Assembly (NCBI GenBank): GCA_021732665.1
Contig: JAKFUL010000021.1
Span: forward strand, 1-64,000
Direction of reading: 5' to 3'
DNA: 64,000 bases
Source: Acetobacteraceae bacterium
GTDB lineage: Bacteria; Pseudomonadota; Alphaproteobacteria; Acetobacterales; Acetobacteraceae
In this document: positions 48,908 to 58,671 of the stretch, piece by piece
Numbering within the stretch: the first letter of the stretch is position 1
Layout of the letters: every line of letters begins with the position of its first letter
Position numbers and translations under genes: made by a program
The notes under the pieces: generated by a model
What the model was told of the DNA's origin: nothing
The model's input: the letters and a program-made list of their open reading frames with translations, nothing else
The model's database searches: none

Positions 48908-50311
48908 ATGGCGGGCATGACCAAGACCGACCCCGCCCTGATGGGGGCCGAGGACCTCCTCACCCTCTACCGCGCCCGCGCGCTCTCGCCCGTGGAGGTC
49001 CTGAAGGATGTGCTGGAGCGTGTGGCCAGGATGAACCCCTGGGTGAACGCCTTCGCCGCCATGAACCCGCGCGCATTGGCCGCGGCCGGCGAGAGCGAGG
49101 CGCGCTGGATGGCCGGCCGGCCGATGGGCGCGCTGGATGGCGTGCCGGCCACCGTGAAGGATCTGCTCGATGTCGCGGGCTTCCCCACGCGGCGCGGCAG
49201 CCGCACCACCTCGGCCGAGCCGGTGCCGCATGACGCCCCCTCGGTGCTCGGTCTCAAATCTTCGGGAGCGGTCATCATCGGCAAGACCACCACCACCGAA
49301 TTCGGCTGGAAATCGCCCGGCGACTGCCCGCTGCACGGCATCACCCGCAACCCCTGGGACCGCATGCGCACGCCCGGCGGCTCATCCTCGGGCGCGGGGG
49401 CGGCGGCGGCGGCGCATTTCGGCCCGCTGCATATCGGCACCGATGCGGGGGGCTCGATCCGAATCCCCGCCGCCTGGTGCGGCGTCGTCGGCTTCAAGCC
49501 GAGTTTTGGCCGCGTGCCGCAATGGCCGCTGGGCAGTTTCGCCAATGTGGCGGTGGCCGGGCCGATGACGCGTTCGGTGCGCGATGCGGCGCTGATGTTC
49601 GGCGCCATGGCGCGCTTCGACCTGCGCGACCCCTTCTGCCTGCCCGATGACCCGCGCGACTGGACGCTGGGCATCGAGGATGGGGTGGCCGGCATGCGCG
49701 TGGCGGTGATGCGCCGCATGGGTTTCACGCCGAACCTGGACGAGGCCGGCGAGGCCGCCCTGCGGCAAGCGGCGAAACTGCTGGAAGCGCAGGGCGCGAT
49801 CATCGAGGACGCTTCCCCCGAACTGCCCGACACCCGCGCCATCTTCGGCCGGGTCTGGGGTGTCGCGCTGGCGAAGCTGGCGGCGGGGATGGGGCCGGAG
49901 CAGCAGGCGATGCTCGACGCCGGCATCCTGGACATCGCGGGCCGCGAGGGGGGGATGTCGGCGGTGGATTTCCTGGCCGCCGACGCCCTGCGGATCGAGG
50001 CCGCGCATGCCATGGCCCGGTTCCACCAGCGCTATGATCTGGTGATCTGCCCGACCACCCCCTCCGCCGCGCCGGCGGCGGACCAGCCCACCATCAAGCC
50101 CGCCGAGGCGCTGTGGAATGACTGGGCGCCCTGGACCTTCGCCTTCAACCTGACCCGCCAGCCCGCAATCACGGTGCCGGTGGGCCTCGATGCCGAGGGC
50201 ATGCCGCGCGGGGTGCAGGTGGTGGCGGCGCTCTATCGCGATGATTTGGCGCTGCGCGGTGCCAGGGCGCTGGAGCGGGCGGCGGCGATGCCCTCGCCGC
50301 CCGCGGGGTAG
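48908..50311 (+). CDS. Amidase signature family protein
   Basis: A 467-aa amidase. The Ser-cisSer-Lys triad is visible: lysine in GVPATVKDLLD, and the serines in TPGGSSSGAGAAAAAHFGP and GTDAGGSIRIPAAWCG. GFKPSFGRVP and the C-terminal TRQPAITVPVGLDAEGMPRG complete the family pattern. It hydrolyses a carboxamide to acid and ammonia; the substrate is unknown. ATGs at 48908 and 48917 are both in frame. Confidence 0.9.
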   Translation: MAGMTKTDPALMGAEDLLTLYRARALSPVEVLKDVLERVARMNPWVNAFAAMNPRALAAAGESEARWMAGRPMGALDGVPATVKDLLDVAGFPTRRGSRTTSAEPVPHDAPSVLGLKSSGAVIIGKTTTTEFGWKSPGDCPLHGITRNPWDRMRTPGGSSSGAGAAAAAHFGPLHIGTDAGGSIRIPAAWCGVVGFKPSFGRVPQWPLGSFANVAVAGPMTRSVRDAALMFGAMARFDLRDPFCLPDDPRDWTLGIEDGVAGMRVAVMRRMGFTPNLDEAGEAALRQAAKLLEAQGAIIEDASPELPDTRAIFGRVWGVALAKLAAGMGPEQQAMLDAGILDIAGREGGMSAVDFLAADALRIEAAHAMARFHQRYDLVICPTTPSAAPAADQPTIKPAEALWNDWAPWTFAFNLTRQPAITVPVGLDAEGMPRGVQVVAALYRDDLALRGARALERAAAMPSPPAG

Positions 50312-50316
50312 CGGCC

Positions 50317-50742
50317 TCAGGCCAGGGCCGGCGCCAGCCGGCGCAGCGCCTCCGGCCGCCAGGCATAAGCGCCCGCGCCCAGCCCCGCCTGCACCAGCAC
50401 GGCCATGATCAGGAAGGCGGGGAATTCCCAGCCGCCGCCGGCCGCCGAGAACACCCAGCCATTGCCGGCATGCAGCGCCAGCGCGCCCAGCAGGATGGGC
50501 AAGGTCAGCAGCGCCACCGGCCGCACCAGCACGCCCAGGATCAGCGCCACGCCGGCCGCAGTCTCGGCCACCGCGACGACGGCGCCGAGGATGGGCGGAT
50601 AGCCGATGGAGCCGAAGAACCCCATGGTGCCGGCCAGGCCGAAGCCCATGATCTTCAGCACGAAGCCATGGCCGAGGAACAGCACGCCCAGGCTGAGGCG
50701 CAGCGCCAGGGCGGCGTAGGGGGTGGTCTTTTCGGTGGTCAT
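50317..50742 (-). CDS. DoxX-family membrane protein
   Basis: A 141-aa inner-membrane protein with four helices. LRLSLGVLFLGHGFVLKIMG, ILGAVVAVAETAAGVALILG and VLVRPVALLTLPILLGALAL are typical DoxX segments. The ATG at 50742 follows AAGGAG on the minus strand. It is divergent from the LysR-type regulator at 50903, a common regulator/target pairing. Confidence 0.88.
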   Translation of the reverse strand: MTTEKTTPYAALALRLSLGVLFLGHGFVLKIMGFGLAGTMGFFGSIGYPPILGAVVAVAETAAGVALILGVLVRPVALLTLPILLGALALHAGNGWVFSAAGGGWEFPAFLIMAVLVQAGLGAGAYAWRPEALRRLAPALA

Positions 50743-50902
50743 TGTCAGGTGCTCCTTGAGCGGTTGGAATGACGCCGTTCTGCGCCGCGGCGCCGGCCGC
50801 ATCCAACGCACAGGCCGAACCACCATCATCACCGCGGTGAATGAAGGGGTTCCGCCCCGCCCGCCGCCCGGCCACAATCCGCCCCCTGAAAGGGAGCATG
50901 CG

Positions 50903-51832
50903 ATGAGCCTGGCCGGCCTGGACCTCAACCTGCTCAGGGTGTTCGACGCGGTGGCGCGCGAGCGCCATGTCACCCGCGCGGCCGAACGGCTGAACCTCTC
51001 CCAGCCCGCCGTCTCCAATGCGCTGGCCCGGCTGCGCGTGGCGCTGAGCGACGAGCTGTTCATGCGCAGGCCGGGCGGCGTGGAGCCCACCGCACTCGCG
51101 CTCAACCTGGCCGGCCCCATCGCCGAGGCGCTGGACCGCCTCGCCGAGACCCTCGTCACCCAGGCGCCGTTCGAGCCCGCCGCCGCCAGCCGCGTCTTCC
51201 CCCTGGCACTTTCGGAATATGCCGAGGCGGTTCTGGCGCCGCCGCTGCTGGCCGCCATGGCGCGCGACGCGCCGGGCTGCATGGCGGTGATCAGCCATGC
51301 TGACCGCACCAATGCCGTGGCCCTGCTGGAAGCGGGTGCCGCGCAGCTCGCCATCGGCGTGCTGGGCGAACCCACGGCACTCTACACCCGGGTGATGATG
51401 CTGCCCGAGGATTTCCGCGTGATCATGCGGGCGGGCCATCCCCTGGCGGAAGGCGTGCTGGACGTGCCGCGCTACCTCTCCGTCCCGCATCTGCTGCATT
51501 CGCCCAATGGCTCGCGCATCGGCGCGGTGGATGACGAGCTGGCCAGGACGGGGCAGCGCCGGCGCCTGGGCGCCGTCGTCGCCCATCTCGCCACCGTGCC
51601 CGAGATATTGCAGCAGACCGACATGATCATGACCCTCTCCGGCCGCCTCGCCCGCATGCTGGCCGGCGCGCATGGGCTTGCCTGCCGGGCCTGCCCGCTG
51701 GAGATCAAACATATGCGCCTGTCGATGATCTTCCACCGCCGATTCGAGGCCGATGCCGGCCATGCCTGGCTGCGCCGATTGCTGCTGGCCGTGGCGCGCG
51801 AGGCCGCGGCATCCCCGGAGACCCACCCGTGA
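50903..51832 (+). CDS. LysR-family transcriptional regulator
   Basis: A 309-aa regulator. The N-terminal winged helix reads LNLLRVFDAVARERHVTRAA then LNLSQPAVSNALARLRVAL, followed by an effector-binding domain. The ATG at 50903 has AGGGAG at 50891-50896. It likely controls the divergent DoxX gene through the 160-bp gap, and it overlaps the cyclopropane fatty acid synthase start by four bases (GTGA). Confidence 0.92.
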   Translation: MSLAGLDLNLLRVFDAVARERHVTRAAERLNLSQPAVSNALARLRVALSDELFMRRPGGVEPTALALNLAGPIAEALDRLAETLVTQAPFEPAAASRVFPLALSEYAEAVLAPPLLAAMARDAPGCMAVISHADRTNAVALLEAGAAQLAIGVLGEPTALYTRVMMLPEDFRVIMRAGHPLAEGVLDVPRYLSVPHLLHSPNGSRIGAVDDELARTGQRRRLGAVVAHLATVPEILQQTDMIMTLSGRLARMLAGAHGLACRACPLEIKHMRLSMIFHRRFEADAGHAWLRRLLLAVAREAAASPETHP

Positions 51833-53121
51833 CCGACCCCCGCCTCACCCGACTGCGTCGCCTGATCGAGGGCGTGGCACCCCAGCTCGACCTCGACATC
51901 GCCATTCGGCTCTGGGATGGCACGCCCGTGCCGCTGGGCAGAAGCTGGAGCGGCGACCTGGCCGTGGCGCTGCGCGACCCGGTGGCCATCACCCGCCTGC
52001 TGCGAAGGCCGCGGCTGACCACGCTGGTGGAGCTGTTCGCCGAGGGAAAACTCGATATCGAGGGCGGCACGCTGCTCGACCTCGCGGCCAGGCAGGGCGG
52101 TGGTTCCTCACGCGGGTTGCTGAAGAAGGTGAGCAAGCTGGCCGCCGCGCGCGCCCTGCTGCCCTTCCTCTTCGGCCCCGGCGCGGGCGGGCAGGGCCAT
52201 GCCTATACCGGCCGCCAGGCGGCGCGGGCCGAGGAGCGCGACGACCAGGCCCAGGTGCAGTTCCATTACGACCTGTCCAACGCCTTCTACGCGCTCTTCC
52301 TCGACCCCGAGATGGTCTATTCCTGCGGCTATTTTTCAGAATGGACCAACGACATCGCGACTGCCCAGCAGGACAAGCTGGAGATGATTTGCCGGAAGTT
52401 GCGCCTGGCACCCGGTGAGCGCTTTCTCGATATCGGCTGCGGCTGGGGCGGGCTGGTCTGCCACGCGGCGCAACACCACGGCGTGCGCGCGCATGGCGTG
52501 ACGCTCAGCCAGGCGCAGTTCGATTTCGCGCGGGAGAAAATCGCCCGGCTGGGGCTCACCGACCGCGTCACCGTCGAGCTGACGGATTTTCGCGCGCTGC
52601 GTGGGGAGTGGGACAAGATCGCCTCCATCGGCATGTTCGAGCATGTGGGCCTGGACAATCGCGACGCCTATTTCGGCCAGATCCGCGACCTGCTGCGCCC
52701 GCGCGGCATCTACCTGCACCACGCCATCACCCGGCCGATGAAGAAGGACGAAAAATCCTTCCGCAAGAAGCGCCCGGAATTCACCGCCATCGTGAACTAC
52801 GTCTTCCCCGGCAGCGAGCTCGACCATATCGGCGGCACCACCGACGCGCTGGAGCGCCGCGGCTTCGAGGTGCATGACACCGAGGCCTGGCGCGAGCATT
52901 ACGCCGCCACCACCCGCCACTGGGCGGAACGGCTTTACGCCCATCGGGCGGCGGCCGAGGCCGAGGCGGGGGGCGCCAAGACCAGGCTTTGGCTGCTGTA
53001 TCTGGCCGGGGTGTCGATCGCCTTCCAGCGCGGCACCATCGGGATTTTCCAGACCGTGGCGACCAGGCGGGCGCGCGGTGCCTCCGGCCTGCCGCCGACG
53101 CGCGCCGATCTCTATCGGTGA
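51829..53121 (+). CDS. cfa: Cyclopropane-fatty-acyl-phospholipid synthase
   Basis: SAM-dependent enzyme that adds a methylene bridge to unsaturated acyl chains, 430 aa. The FYALFLDPEMVYSCGYF block and the SAM motif FLDIGCGWGGLVCHAA are diagnostic, with QFHYDLSN before them. FEHVGLDNRDAYF and HLHHAITRPM-like segments follow. GTG start overlapping the regulator stop. Synthase and regulator are probably co-transcribed, and a GMC oxidoreductase follows with a further four-base overlap. Confidence 0.92.
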   Translation: MTDPRLTRLRRLIEGVAPQLDLDIAIRLWDGTPVPLGRSWSGDLAVALRDPVAITRLLRRPRLTTLVELFAEGKLDIEGGTLLDLAARQGGGSSRGLLKKVSKLAAARALLPFLFGPGAGGQGHAYTGRQAARAEERDDQAQVQFHYDLSNAFYALFLDPEMVYSCGYFSEWTNDIATAQQDKLEMICRKLRLAPGERFLDIGCGWGGLVCHAAQHHGVRAHGVTLSQAQFDFAREKIARLGLTDRVTVELTDFRALRGEWDKIASIGMFEHVGLDNRDAYFGQIRDLLRPRGIYLHHAITRPMKKDEKSFRKKRPEFTAIVNYVFPGSELDHIGGTTDALERRGFEVHDTEAWREHYAATTRHWAERLYAHRAAAEAEAGGAKTRLWLLYLAGVSIAFQRGTIGIFQTVATRRARGASGLPPTRADLYR

Positions 53122-54719
53122 CCGCCGACTACATCATCGTGGGCGCGGGCAGCGCGGGCTGCGTGCTGGCCAACCGGCTTTCCGCCGGCAGCGCCTCGGT
53201 GCTGCTGGTGGAGGCCGGCGGGCCGGACCGCCACCCGCTGATCCACATCCCCGCCGGCTTCGTGAAGCTGTTGAATCATCCGCGGCTCACCTGGGGATAT
53301 TCGACCGAGCCGGCGCCGGGGACGGCGCAGCGCCGTCTGGACTACCCACGGGGAAAGGTCTGGGGCGGGTCGTCTTCGATCAACGGGTTGGGCCATGTGC
53401 GCGGCGACCCTTCCGACTACGAGCTGTGGGCGCAGAAGGGCGCCACCGGCTGGGGCTGGGATGCGCTGCTGCCCTATTTCGAAAGGCACGAGGATGCGCC
53501 GCCAGGGCCGGGCAGGGGGCAGGGCGGGCCGATGGCGGTGGAGCATCTGCTGGAAAGGCCGGCCATCATGGACCGGCTGGCCGCGGCGGCGGCGCAGCGC
53601 GGCCACGCCGTGCGGGGGGACATGAACGGCCCCGAGCGCGACGGTTTTTCGACGTTTCAGCAGACCAGGCGCGGGCGGCGGCGGATTTCGGCGGCGCGGG
53701 CCTATCTGGCGCCGGCGCTGGGGCGGAAAAATCTGCGGGTGATCAGCCACGCCCTGGCCTTGCGGCTGGAATTCGAAGGCACGCGCTGCGTGGGGCTATG
53801 GGTGCGGGTGGATGGCGCCGAAACACTGCTGCGCGCGGGGCGCGAGGTGATCCTTTGCGCCGGCGCCATCGGCAGCCCGCATCTGTTGCAGCTCAGCGGG
53901 CTGGGGCCGGCCGGGCATTTGGCCGCGCATGGGGTGGCGGTGCGCGCCGACATGCCGGGCATCGGCGCCAATCTGCAGGACCATTACATCGTCCGGATGA
54001 ATTTTCGCCTGAGCGAGCATCGCTGGTCCGCCAATCGTCGCCTCTCCGGCTGGCGGCTGGGGCTGGAAGCGCTGCGCTGGGCGACGCGCGGCGATGGCGT
54101 GCTGACCTGGTCGGCGGGGATGATGAGCCTTTTCGCGAAGACCGTTCCTGGGCTGGAAGCGCCAGATGTCCAGATCAATGGCGGCCCGGTGAGCTGGGCG
54201 GAAGCGCCGGATGGGCGCTTCACCCGGCTGCTGGCCGGCACGCCGGAGGCCGCGCCCGGCCTCACCCTGGGCGTCTGGCAATGCCGGCCGGAAAGCCGCG
54301 GCACGGTGCGGCTGGGCAGCGCCGACCCGGGTATGGCGCCGCTGATCGCGCCCAACCACCTCGCCGCCGAGGCCGACCGGGCCTGCCTGCTGCGGGGGAT
54401 GAAGCTGGCGCGGGAGTGGATGGCGGCACCGGCCCTGGCCGATGCGGTGCTGGGCGAAACCCGGCCGGGCGCGGCCGCCCCCGATGATCAGGCGCTGCTG
54501 GATTTCGCGGCGATGACCGGCGGCACGGTCTATCACCCCAGTTGCACGGTTCGGATGGGCCATGACGGGCCGCTGGATGCGCAACTCCGCCTTCGCGGTT
54601 TTGCCGGGCTGCGGGTGGTGGATGCCTCCGTCTTCCCCGACATCCCCGTCAGCAACATCAACGCAACCGTGTTGGCGGTGGCGGAGCGGGGGGCGGATTT
54701 GATCCTGGCCTCAGCCTGA
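53118..54719 (+). CDS. GMC-family oxidoreductase (choline dehydrogenase-like)
   Basis: FAD enzyme of 533 aa oxidising an alcohol. The dinucleotide motif YIIVGAGSAGCVLANRLS is N-terminal, the GMC signature appears as YPRGKVWGGSSSINGLGHVR, and the second as GAIGSPHLLQLSGLGP. The catalytic histidine lies in YHPSCTVRMG, and DASVFPDIPVSNINATVLAV closes the protein. GTG overlaps the Cfa stop. The substrate is unknown; it is not linked to a betaine aldehyde dehydrogenase. Confidence 0.92.
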   Translation: MTADYIIVGAGSAGCVLANRLSAGSASVLLVEAGGPDRHPLIHIPAGFVKLLNHPRLTWGYSTEPAPGTAQRRLDYPRGKVWGGSSSINGLGHVRGDPSDYELWAQKGATGWGWDALLPYFERHEDAPPGPGRGQGGPMAVEHLLERPAIMDRLAAAAAQRGHAVRGDMNGPERDGFSTFQQTRRGRRRISAARAYLAPALGRKNLRVISHALALRLEFEGTRCVGLWVRVDGAETLLRAGREVILCAGAIGSPHLLQLSGLGPAGHLAAHGVAVRADMPGIGANLQDHYIVRMNFRLSEHRWSANRRLSGWRLGLEALRWATRGDGVLTWSAGMMSLFAKTVPGLEAPDVQINGGPVSWAEAPDGRFTRLLAGTPEAAPGLTLGVWQCRPESRGTVRLGSADPGMAPLIAPNHLAAEADRACLLRGMKLAREWMAAPALADAVLGETRPGAAAPDDQALLDFAAMTGGTVYHPSCTVRMGHDGPLDAQLRLRGFAGLRVVDASVFPDIPVSNINATVLAVAERGADLILASA

Positions 54720-55181
54720 GGTAAGGGCCTCGATCAGCGATTCCGGCGAAAGCGGGCCATCGAGAAAGACCTGCGGATCGAAAGCCGTCAGCGGCGGGAT
54801 GTCCAGCGCCGGGTGGCTTCCCATCCGCAAGCTCTCGGCGTGCCGGATGGCCCGGGCGAGCAGCTTCTCCACCTCGATCCGCCTGGCCATCGCGGGTTCG
54901 AAATGGGCGCTGGCCTGGATGAGGAAATTGCTGATCTCGTTGTGCCAGCCGGCGGCGGCGGGGTGCTCCGGCCAGCGCAGCAGCTTGATCGCGTGCAGGA
55001 TCGACTGTTCCAGCAGGGATGCCACCGCCCGGACCTCGCTGCGCCCCACGCTCTCGATCTCCTCGGCGACATTCTCCCAATCGATGCCGTTCACCCGCTC
55101 GCCGCTCGCGAGCCGGCGGATCAGGGCCGATTGCTGTTCGGACCAGGTCGCGATGTCATGCTCATAGAGATCGAGGGGCAT
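54711..55181 (-). CDS. DUF29-family protein
   Basis: A 156-aa protein. LYEHDIATWSEQQSALIRRL, NVAEEIESVGRSEVRAVASL, WHNEISNFLIQASAHFEPAM and HPALDIPPLTAFDPQVFLDG match DUF29, a family of unknown function common in Cyanobacteria and Alphaproteobacteria. Its 3' end overlaps that of the convergent GMC gene by nine bases. Confidence 0.88.
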   Translation of the reverse strand: MPLDLYEHDIATWSEQQSALIRRLASGERVNGIDWENVAEEIESVGRSEVRAVASLLEQSILHAIKLLRWPEHPAAAGWHNEISNFLIQASAHFEPAMARRIEVEKLLARAIRHAESLRMGSHPALDIPPLTAFDPQVFLDGPLSPESLIEALTSG

Positions 55182-55241
55182 GCGCGCGATATAAGCGTTC
55201 CTGCCCCGCCTCGCCACGATTTTCAACACCGGAAACCCGCC

Positions 55242-56198
55242 ATGCCCATCCCCCGCCGCGCCGCCCTGCTGGCCCTTGCCGCCACCCCCGCCTTGGCCCA
55301 GGCGCCCTGGCCCGACCGCCCGCTCCGCTTCCTCCAGGGATTCGCCGGCGGCGGCACCACCGACATCGTCGCCCGGCTGATCGCGCCGGGCCTGGCCGCC
55401 CAGCTCGGCCAGCCCGTGGTGGTGGAGAACAGGCCGGGCGCCGGCGGCACGATCGCGGCCGAAGCCCTGGCGCGGGCCACCGACAACCACACCATCATGC
55501 TGATCAACAACGGTTTTGCCGTGGGGGCCGCGATCTATCGCCGCCTGCCCTTCGACCCGCTGGCCGATATCGCGCCGCTGGCCATGGTCGCCGCCACCGG
55601 GCTGGTGTTGCTGGTGCCCGCCGATGGCCCGCGTGACCTGGCCGGCTTCATCGCCGCCGCCCGCGCGCGCACCGACCCGCCCAACCTCGCCACCGTCGGC
55701 GTCGGCTCCACCCAGCATTTCGTGGCCGAGGCGATCCAGGCCGAGGCCGGTTTCCGCCTGACCCATATCCCCTATCGCGGCACCCCCGCGGCCGTGCTGG
55801 CGCTGCGCGCGGGCGAGGTGCAGGCGGTGGTGGAGACCGCCTCCGCCGTGCTCGGCCAGATCCGCGGCGGCGAGGTGCGGGCGCTGGCCATCACCTCCGC
55901 CGCCCGCTCGCCCCTGCTGCCGGAGGTGCCGACAATGGCCGAGGCGCTGGGCCGGGCCTTCGAGATCGACACCTGGTTCGCGCTCGCCGCGCCGGCCCGC
56001 ATGCCCGAGGCGCCACGCGCCCGGCTTGCCGAGGCGATGGCCATGCTGGCCGATGACCAGGCGCTGCGCGAACGCCTCCTCGGCCTCGGCCTCATCCCAC
56101 GCCCGCCCGGCAGCCAGGCCTCCACCACCGCGCAGGTCCATGCCGAGATCAGCCGCTGGGCCGGCGTGATCGATCGCGCGAATATCGAGCGGCAATAA
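55242..56198 (+). CDS. Bug/TctC-family receptor protein
   Basis: A 318-aa periplasmic receptor with signal peptide MPIPRRAALLALAATPALAQ. Blocks WPDRPLRFLQGFAGGGTTDI, VVENRPGAGGTIAAEAL and HIPYRGTPAAVLALRAGEVQ are typical. It stands alone between a DUF29 gene and a penicillin-binding protein; no substrate clue is visible. Confidence 0.9.
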   Translation: MPIPRRAALLALAATPALAQAPWPDRPLRFLQGFAGGGTTDIVARLIAPGLAAQLGQPVVVENRPGAGGTIAAEALARATDNHTIMLINNGFAVGAAIYRRLPFDPLADIAPLAMVAATGLVLLVPADGPRDLAGFIAAARARTDPPNLATVGVGSTQHFVAEAIQAEAGFRLTHIPYRGTPAAVLALRAGEVQAVVETASAVLGQIRGGEVRALAITSAARSPLLPEVPTMAEALGRAFEIDTWFALAAPARMPEAPRARLAEAMAMLADDQALRERLLGLGLIPRPPGSQASTTAQVHAEISRWAGVIDRANIERQ

Positions 56199-56239
56199 CC
56201 CGTTCGCCCCGCGCCCTTGGCATGCTACAATCGAGGGTA

Positions 56240-58093
56240 ATGCCCCACGCCCTGGCCGAGAAATCCAGGCGTGAGGCCGCATCGCCGCGCGTCCCCCCGC
56301 GTGTCGAGAGCCCCCCCGCGCGGCCCGCGCCCCGCCATCCCCGCCTGATCTGGCGGCTGCTTCGGCTCGGCATCATCGCGGCCATCTGGGGCAGTCTGGC
56401 ACTGGCCGCCATCACGCTGTGGTTCACCCATGACATGCCGCGCGTGGATGCGCCTCTGGCGCAGATCCGCAGGCCCGCCGCCGCCGTGCTGGCCGCCGAC
56501 AGCACGCTGCTGGCGATGCAGGGCGACATGTTCGGCGAGGTGATCAGGCTGCGCGACATGCCCACCCATCTGCCGGCCGCGCTGATCGCCATCGAGGATC
56601 GCCGCTTCCGGCAGCATTTCGGCGTCGATCCGGTGGGGGTGATCCGCGCGCTGTGGCAGAATGTCACCGCCGGCGAGGTGGTGCAGGGCGGCTCCACCCT
56701 GACCCAGCAATTGGCCAAGAACCTGTTCCTCTCGCCCGAGCGCAGCGCCCGGCGAAAGGTGCAGGAGGCGCTGCTGGCGATCTGGCTGGAGCGGCGCTTC
56801 AGCAAGGATGAGTTGCTGGAGATCTACCTCAACCGGGTCTATCTCGGCGGCGGCGCCTATGGGGTGGAGGCGGGGGCGCGGCTGTTCTTCGGCGTGCCGG
56901 CGCGGCGGCTGAGCCTGTGGCAATCCGCCATGCTGGCGGGCCTGCCGCAGGCGCCCAGCCGGACCAACCCGCGCACCAACCCCGCCGCCGCCATCGCCCG
57001 CGCCCAGGAGGTGCTGCGCGCCATGGTCGAGACCGGCGCGATCACCGAGGCGCAGCGCGCGCAGGCCGAGGCCGAGACGAACCTGCCGCCCAGGCCTGGC
57101 ACCGGCGGCGGCTGGTTCAGCGACTGGGTGATGGAGAGCGTGGCGCAGCGCCTGCCCGAGCTGCGCGACGTGGCGATCCATTCCACCCTGGAGCCGCGCT
57201 GGCAGAACGCGGCCGAGACCCGGCTGCGGGCGATGATCGAGCGCGAGGGGCTGCGCGGCAATTTTTCTCAGGGCGCGGTGGTGGTGCTGGAGGCCCGCTC
57301 GGGCGCCGTGCGCGCCATGGTCGGCGGGCGGGATTACCGCCAGAGCCCGTTCAACCGCGTGGTCGATGGACGTAGGCAGCCCGGCAGCGCCTTCAAACCG
57401 ATCTACTACCTGGCGGCGCTGGAGCGCGGCGCATCTCCCTCCGACATGGTCTCCGACCTGCCGCTCCACCGCGGCGGCTGGTCCCCCGGCAATGGGCAAT
57501 GGCGGGCGCGCGGCGAGATCAGCCTGGAGGAGGCGCTGGCGCAGAGCGTGAACACCGCCGCCGTGCGGGTGATGGATCTGGCCGGCGGCCAGCAGGGGGC
57601 GCGGGCCATGGCGGCGCGCCTGGGCATCACCGCGGCGCTGCCGGGCAATGCCTCGCTGGCCCTGGGCACGGGCGAGGTGACGCTGCTCGAACTCAGTGCC
57701 GCCTATGCCGCCATGGTCAATGGCGGGCGGCGGGTGGTGCCCTTCGGCATCCGCCAGGTGATCTCGGAGGGCCGCGCCCAGCCGCTGGCCCATGCCCAGC
57801 CCCAGCAAGTGGTGGGCGAGGCGGAGGCGGCGGCGATGCGGCGCATGCTGATGGCCGTGGTCGCCCGCGGCTCGGGCCGGGCGGCGGCCTTGCCGGGGAT
57901 GACGGTGGGCGGAAAGACCGGTACGACACAGGACTACAGAGACGCCTGGTTTGTCGGATTTGTACTGAACGGTGAAACGGCCATGGTGATCGGCATCTGG
58001 TTGGGCAATGATCGAGGCGAGCCGATGGAGGAGGTGCGGGGCGGAACCCTGCCGGCCCGTCTGTTTCGGGAGATTTTGGAGGCGACACGCTGA
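56240..58093 (+). CDS. Class A penicillin-binding protein (transglycosylase/transpeptidase)
   Basis: Bifunctional cell-wall synthase of 617 aa, anchored by one helix near residues 44-64 (GIIAAIWGSLALAAITLWF). The GT51 domain has its catalytic glutamate in IAIEDRRFRQHFGVD and the GGSTLTQQLAKNLFLSPERS block. The transpeptidase motifs are SAFK in PGSAFKP, SVN in AQSVNTAAV and KTG in GGKTGTTQDYRDAWFVG. It is shorter than typical PBP1a, resembling PBP1C/PbpG-like forms. ATG 56240 has GAGG just upstream; an ATG at 56222 is possible. Confidence 0.92.
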   Translation: MPHALAEKSRREAASPRVPPRVESPPARPAPRHPRLIWRLLRLGIIAAIWGSLALAAITLWFTHDMPRVDAPLAQIRRPAAAVLAADSTLLAMQGDMFGEVIRLRDMPTHLPAALIAIEDRRFRQHFGVDPVGVIRALWQNVTAGEVVQGGSTLTQQLAKNLFLSPERSARRKVQEALLAIWLERRFSKDELLEIYLNRVYLGGGAYGVEAGARLFFGVPARRLSLWQSAMLAGLPQAPSRTNPRTNPAAAIARAQEVLRAMVETGAITEAQRAQAEAETNLPPRPGTGGGWFSDWVMESVAQRLPELRDVAIHSTLEPRWQNAAETRLRAMIEREGLRGNFSQGAVVVLEARSGAVRAMVGGRDYRQSPFNRVVDGRRQPGSAFKPIYYLAALERGASPSDMVSDLPLHRGGWSPGNGQWRARGEISLEEALAQSVNTAAVRVMDLAGGQQGARAMAARLGITAALPGNASLALGTGEVTLLELSAAYAAMVNGGRRVVPFGIRQVISEGRAQPLAHAQPQQVVGEAEAAAMRRMLMAVVARGSGRAAALPGMTVGGKTGTTQDYRDAWFVGFVLNGETAMVIGIWLGNDRGEPMEEVRGGTLPARLFREILEATR

Positions 58094-58653
58094 TGGACAG
58101 CAGAAGCGAAGCGTATCTGGCCAGTGCCGTCCGCCATGCCGCCAACAATCTGAGCATGGTGACGCTGAGCAATCTGGACCTGCTGACGCGCGCCATCAGC
58201 CCCGATTCGCCCGCCGGCCGCCAGCTGGAGCGCGCCCGCCAGGCCTGTGAGCGGCAATTGGCCATCCTGGTGCCCTATACCCGCCTCTCGCGCGAGGGGG
58301 TGGTGGAGCGCATGGCGCCCGAGCCGCAACTGGCCGCCCTGGTGCCGCTGCTGGAGATCGCGGCCGGGGGGGGGGCGCCGGTCCGCCTCTCGGCCGGGCC
58401 GCTGCCCATGGTCGCCCTGCCGCGCCCGGCGCTGGACCTGGCCTTGCTGGAATGGGTGCAGGTGGCGGCGGCGGAATGCCCGCGCGGCACCACGCTGAAC
58501 ATCGCGCTGGAGAGCGATGGCGAGGGGCTGGTGATCCGCGTCTCGCCCAACCCCGGCGGCGCGGCGGCCGGGCTGGCGGCGCTGGCCGAAGCCCAGGGCG
58601 GCAAGAGCGAGATGGATGAGGAGATGGCGGAGCTTCGGCTGCCGCCGGGCTGA
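58093..58653 (+). CDS. Hypothetical protein, possible histidine-phosphotransfer (ChpT-like)
   Basis: A 186-aa protein starting at the base after which the PBP ends (one-base overlap). The N-terminal half has a helical HAANNLSMVTLSNLDLL segment reminiscent of the H-box of DHp domains (compare HRxKNNL in HisKA_2). The C-terminal half ends LNIALESDGEGLVIRVS, like a degenerate HATPase. That arrangement fits ChpT-type phosphotransferases of Alphaproteobacteria, but the match is weak and I would not assign function. Confidence 0.5.
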   Translation: MDSRSEAYLASAVRHAANNLSMVTLSNLDLLTRAISPDSPAGRQLERARQACERQLAILVPYTRLSREGVVERMAPEPQLAALVPLLEIAAGGGAPVRLSAGPLPMVALPRPALDLALLEWVQVAAAECPRGTTLNIALESDGEGLVIRVSPNPGGAAAGLAALAEAQGGKSEMDEEMAELRLPPG

Positions 58654-58671
58654 AGCCCGATCCGGCCCGGC

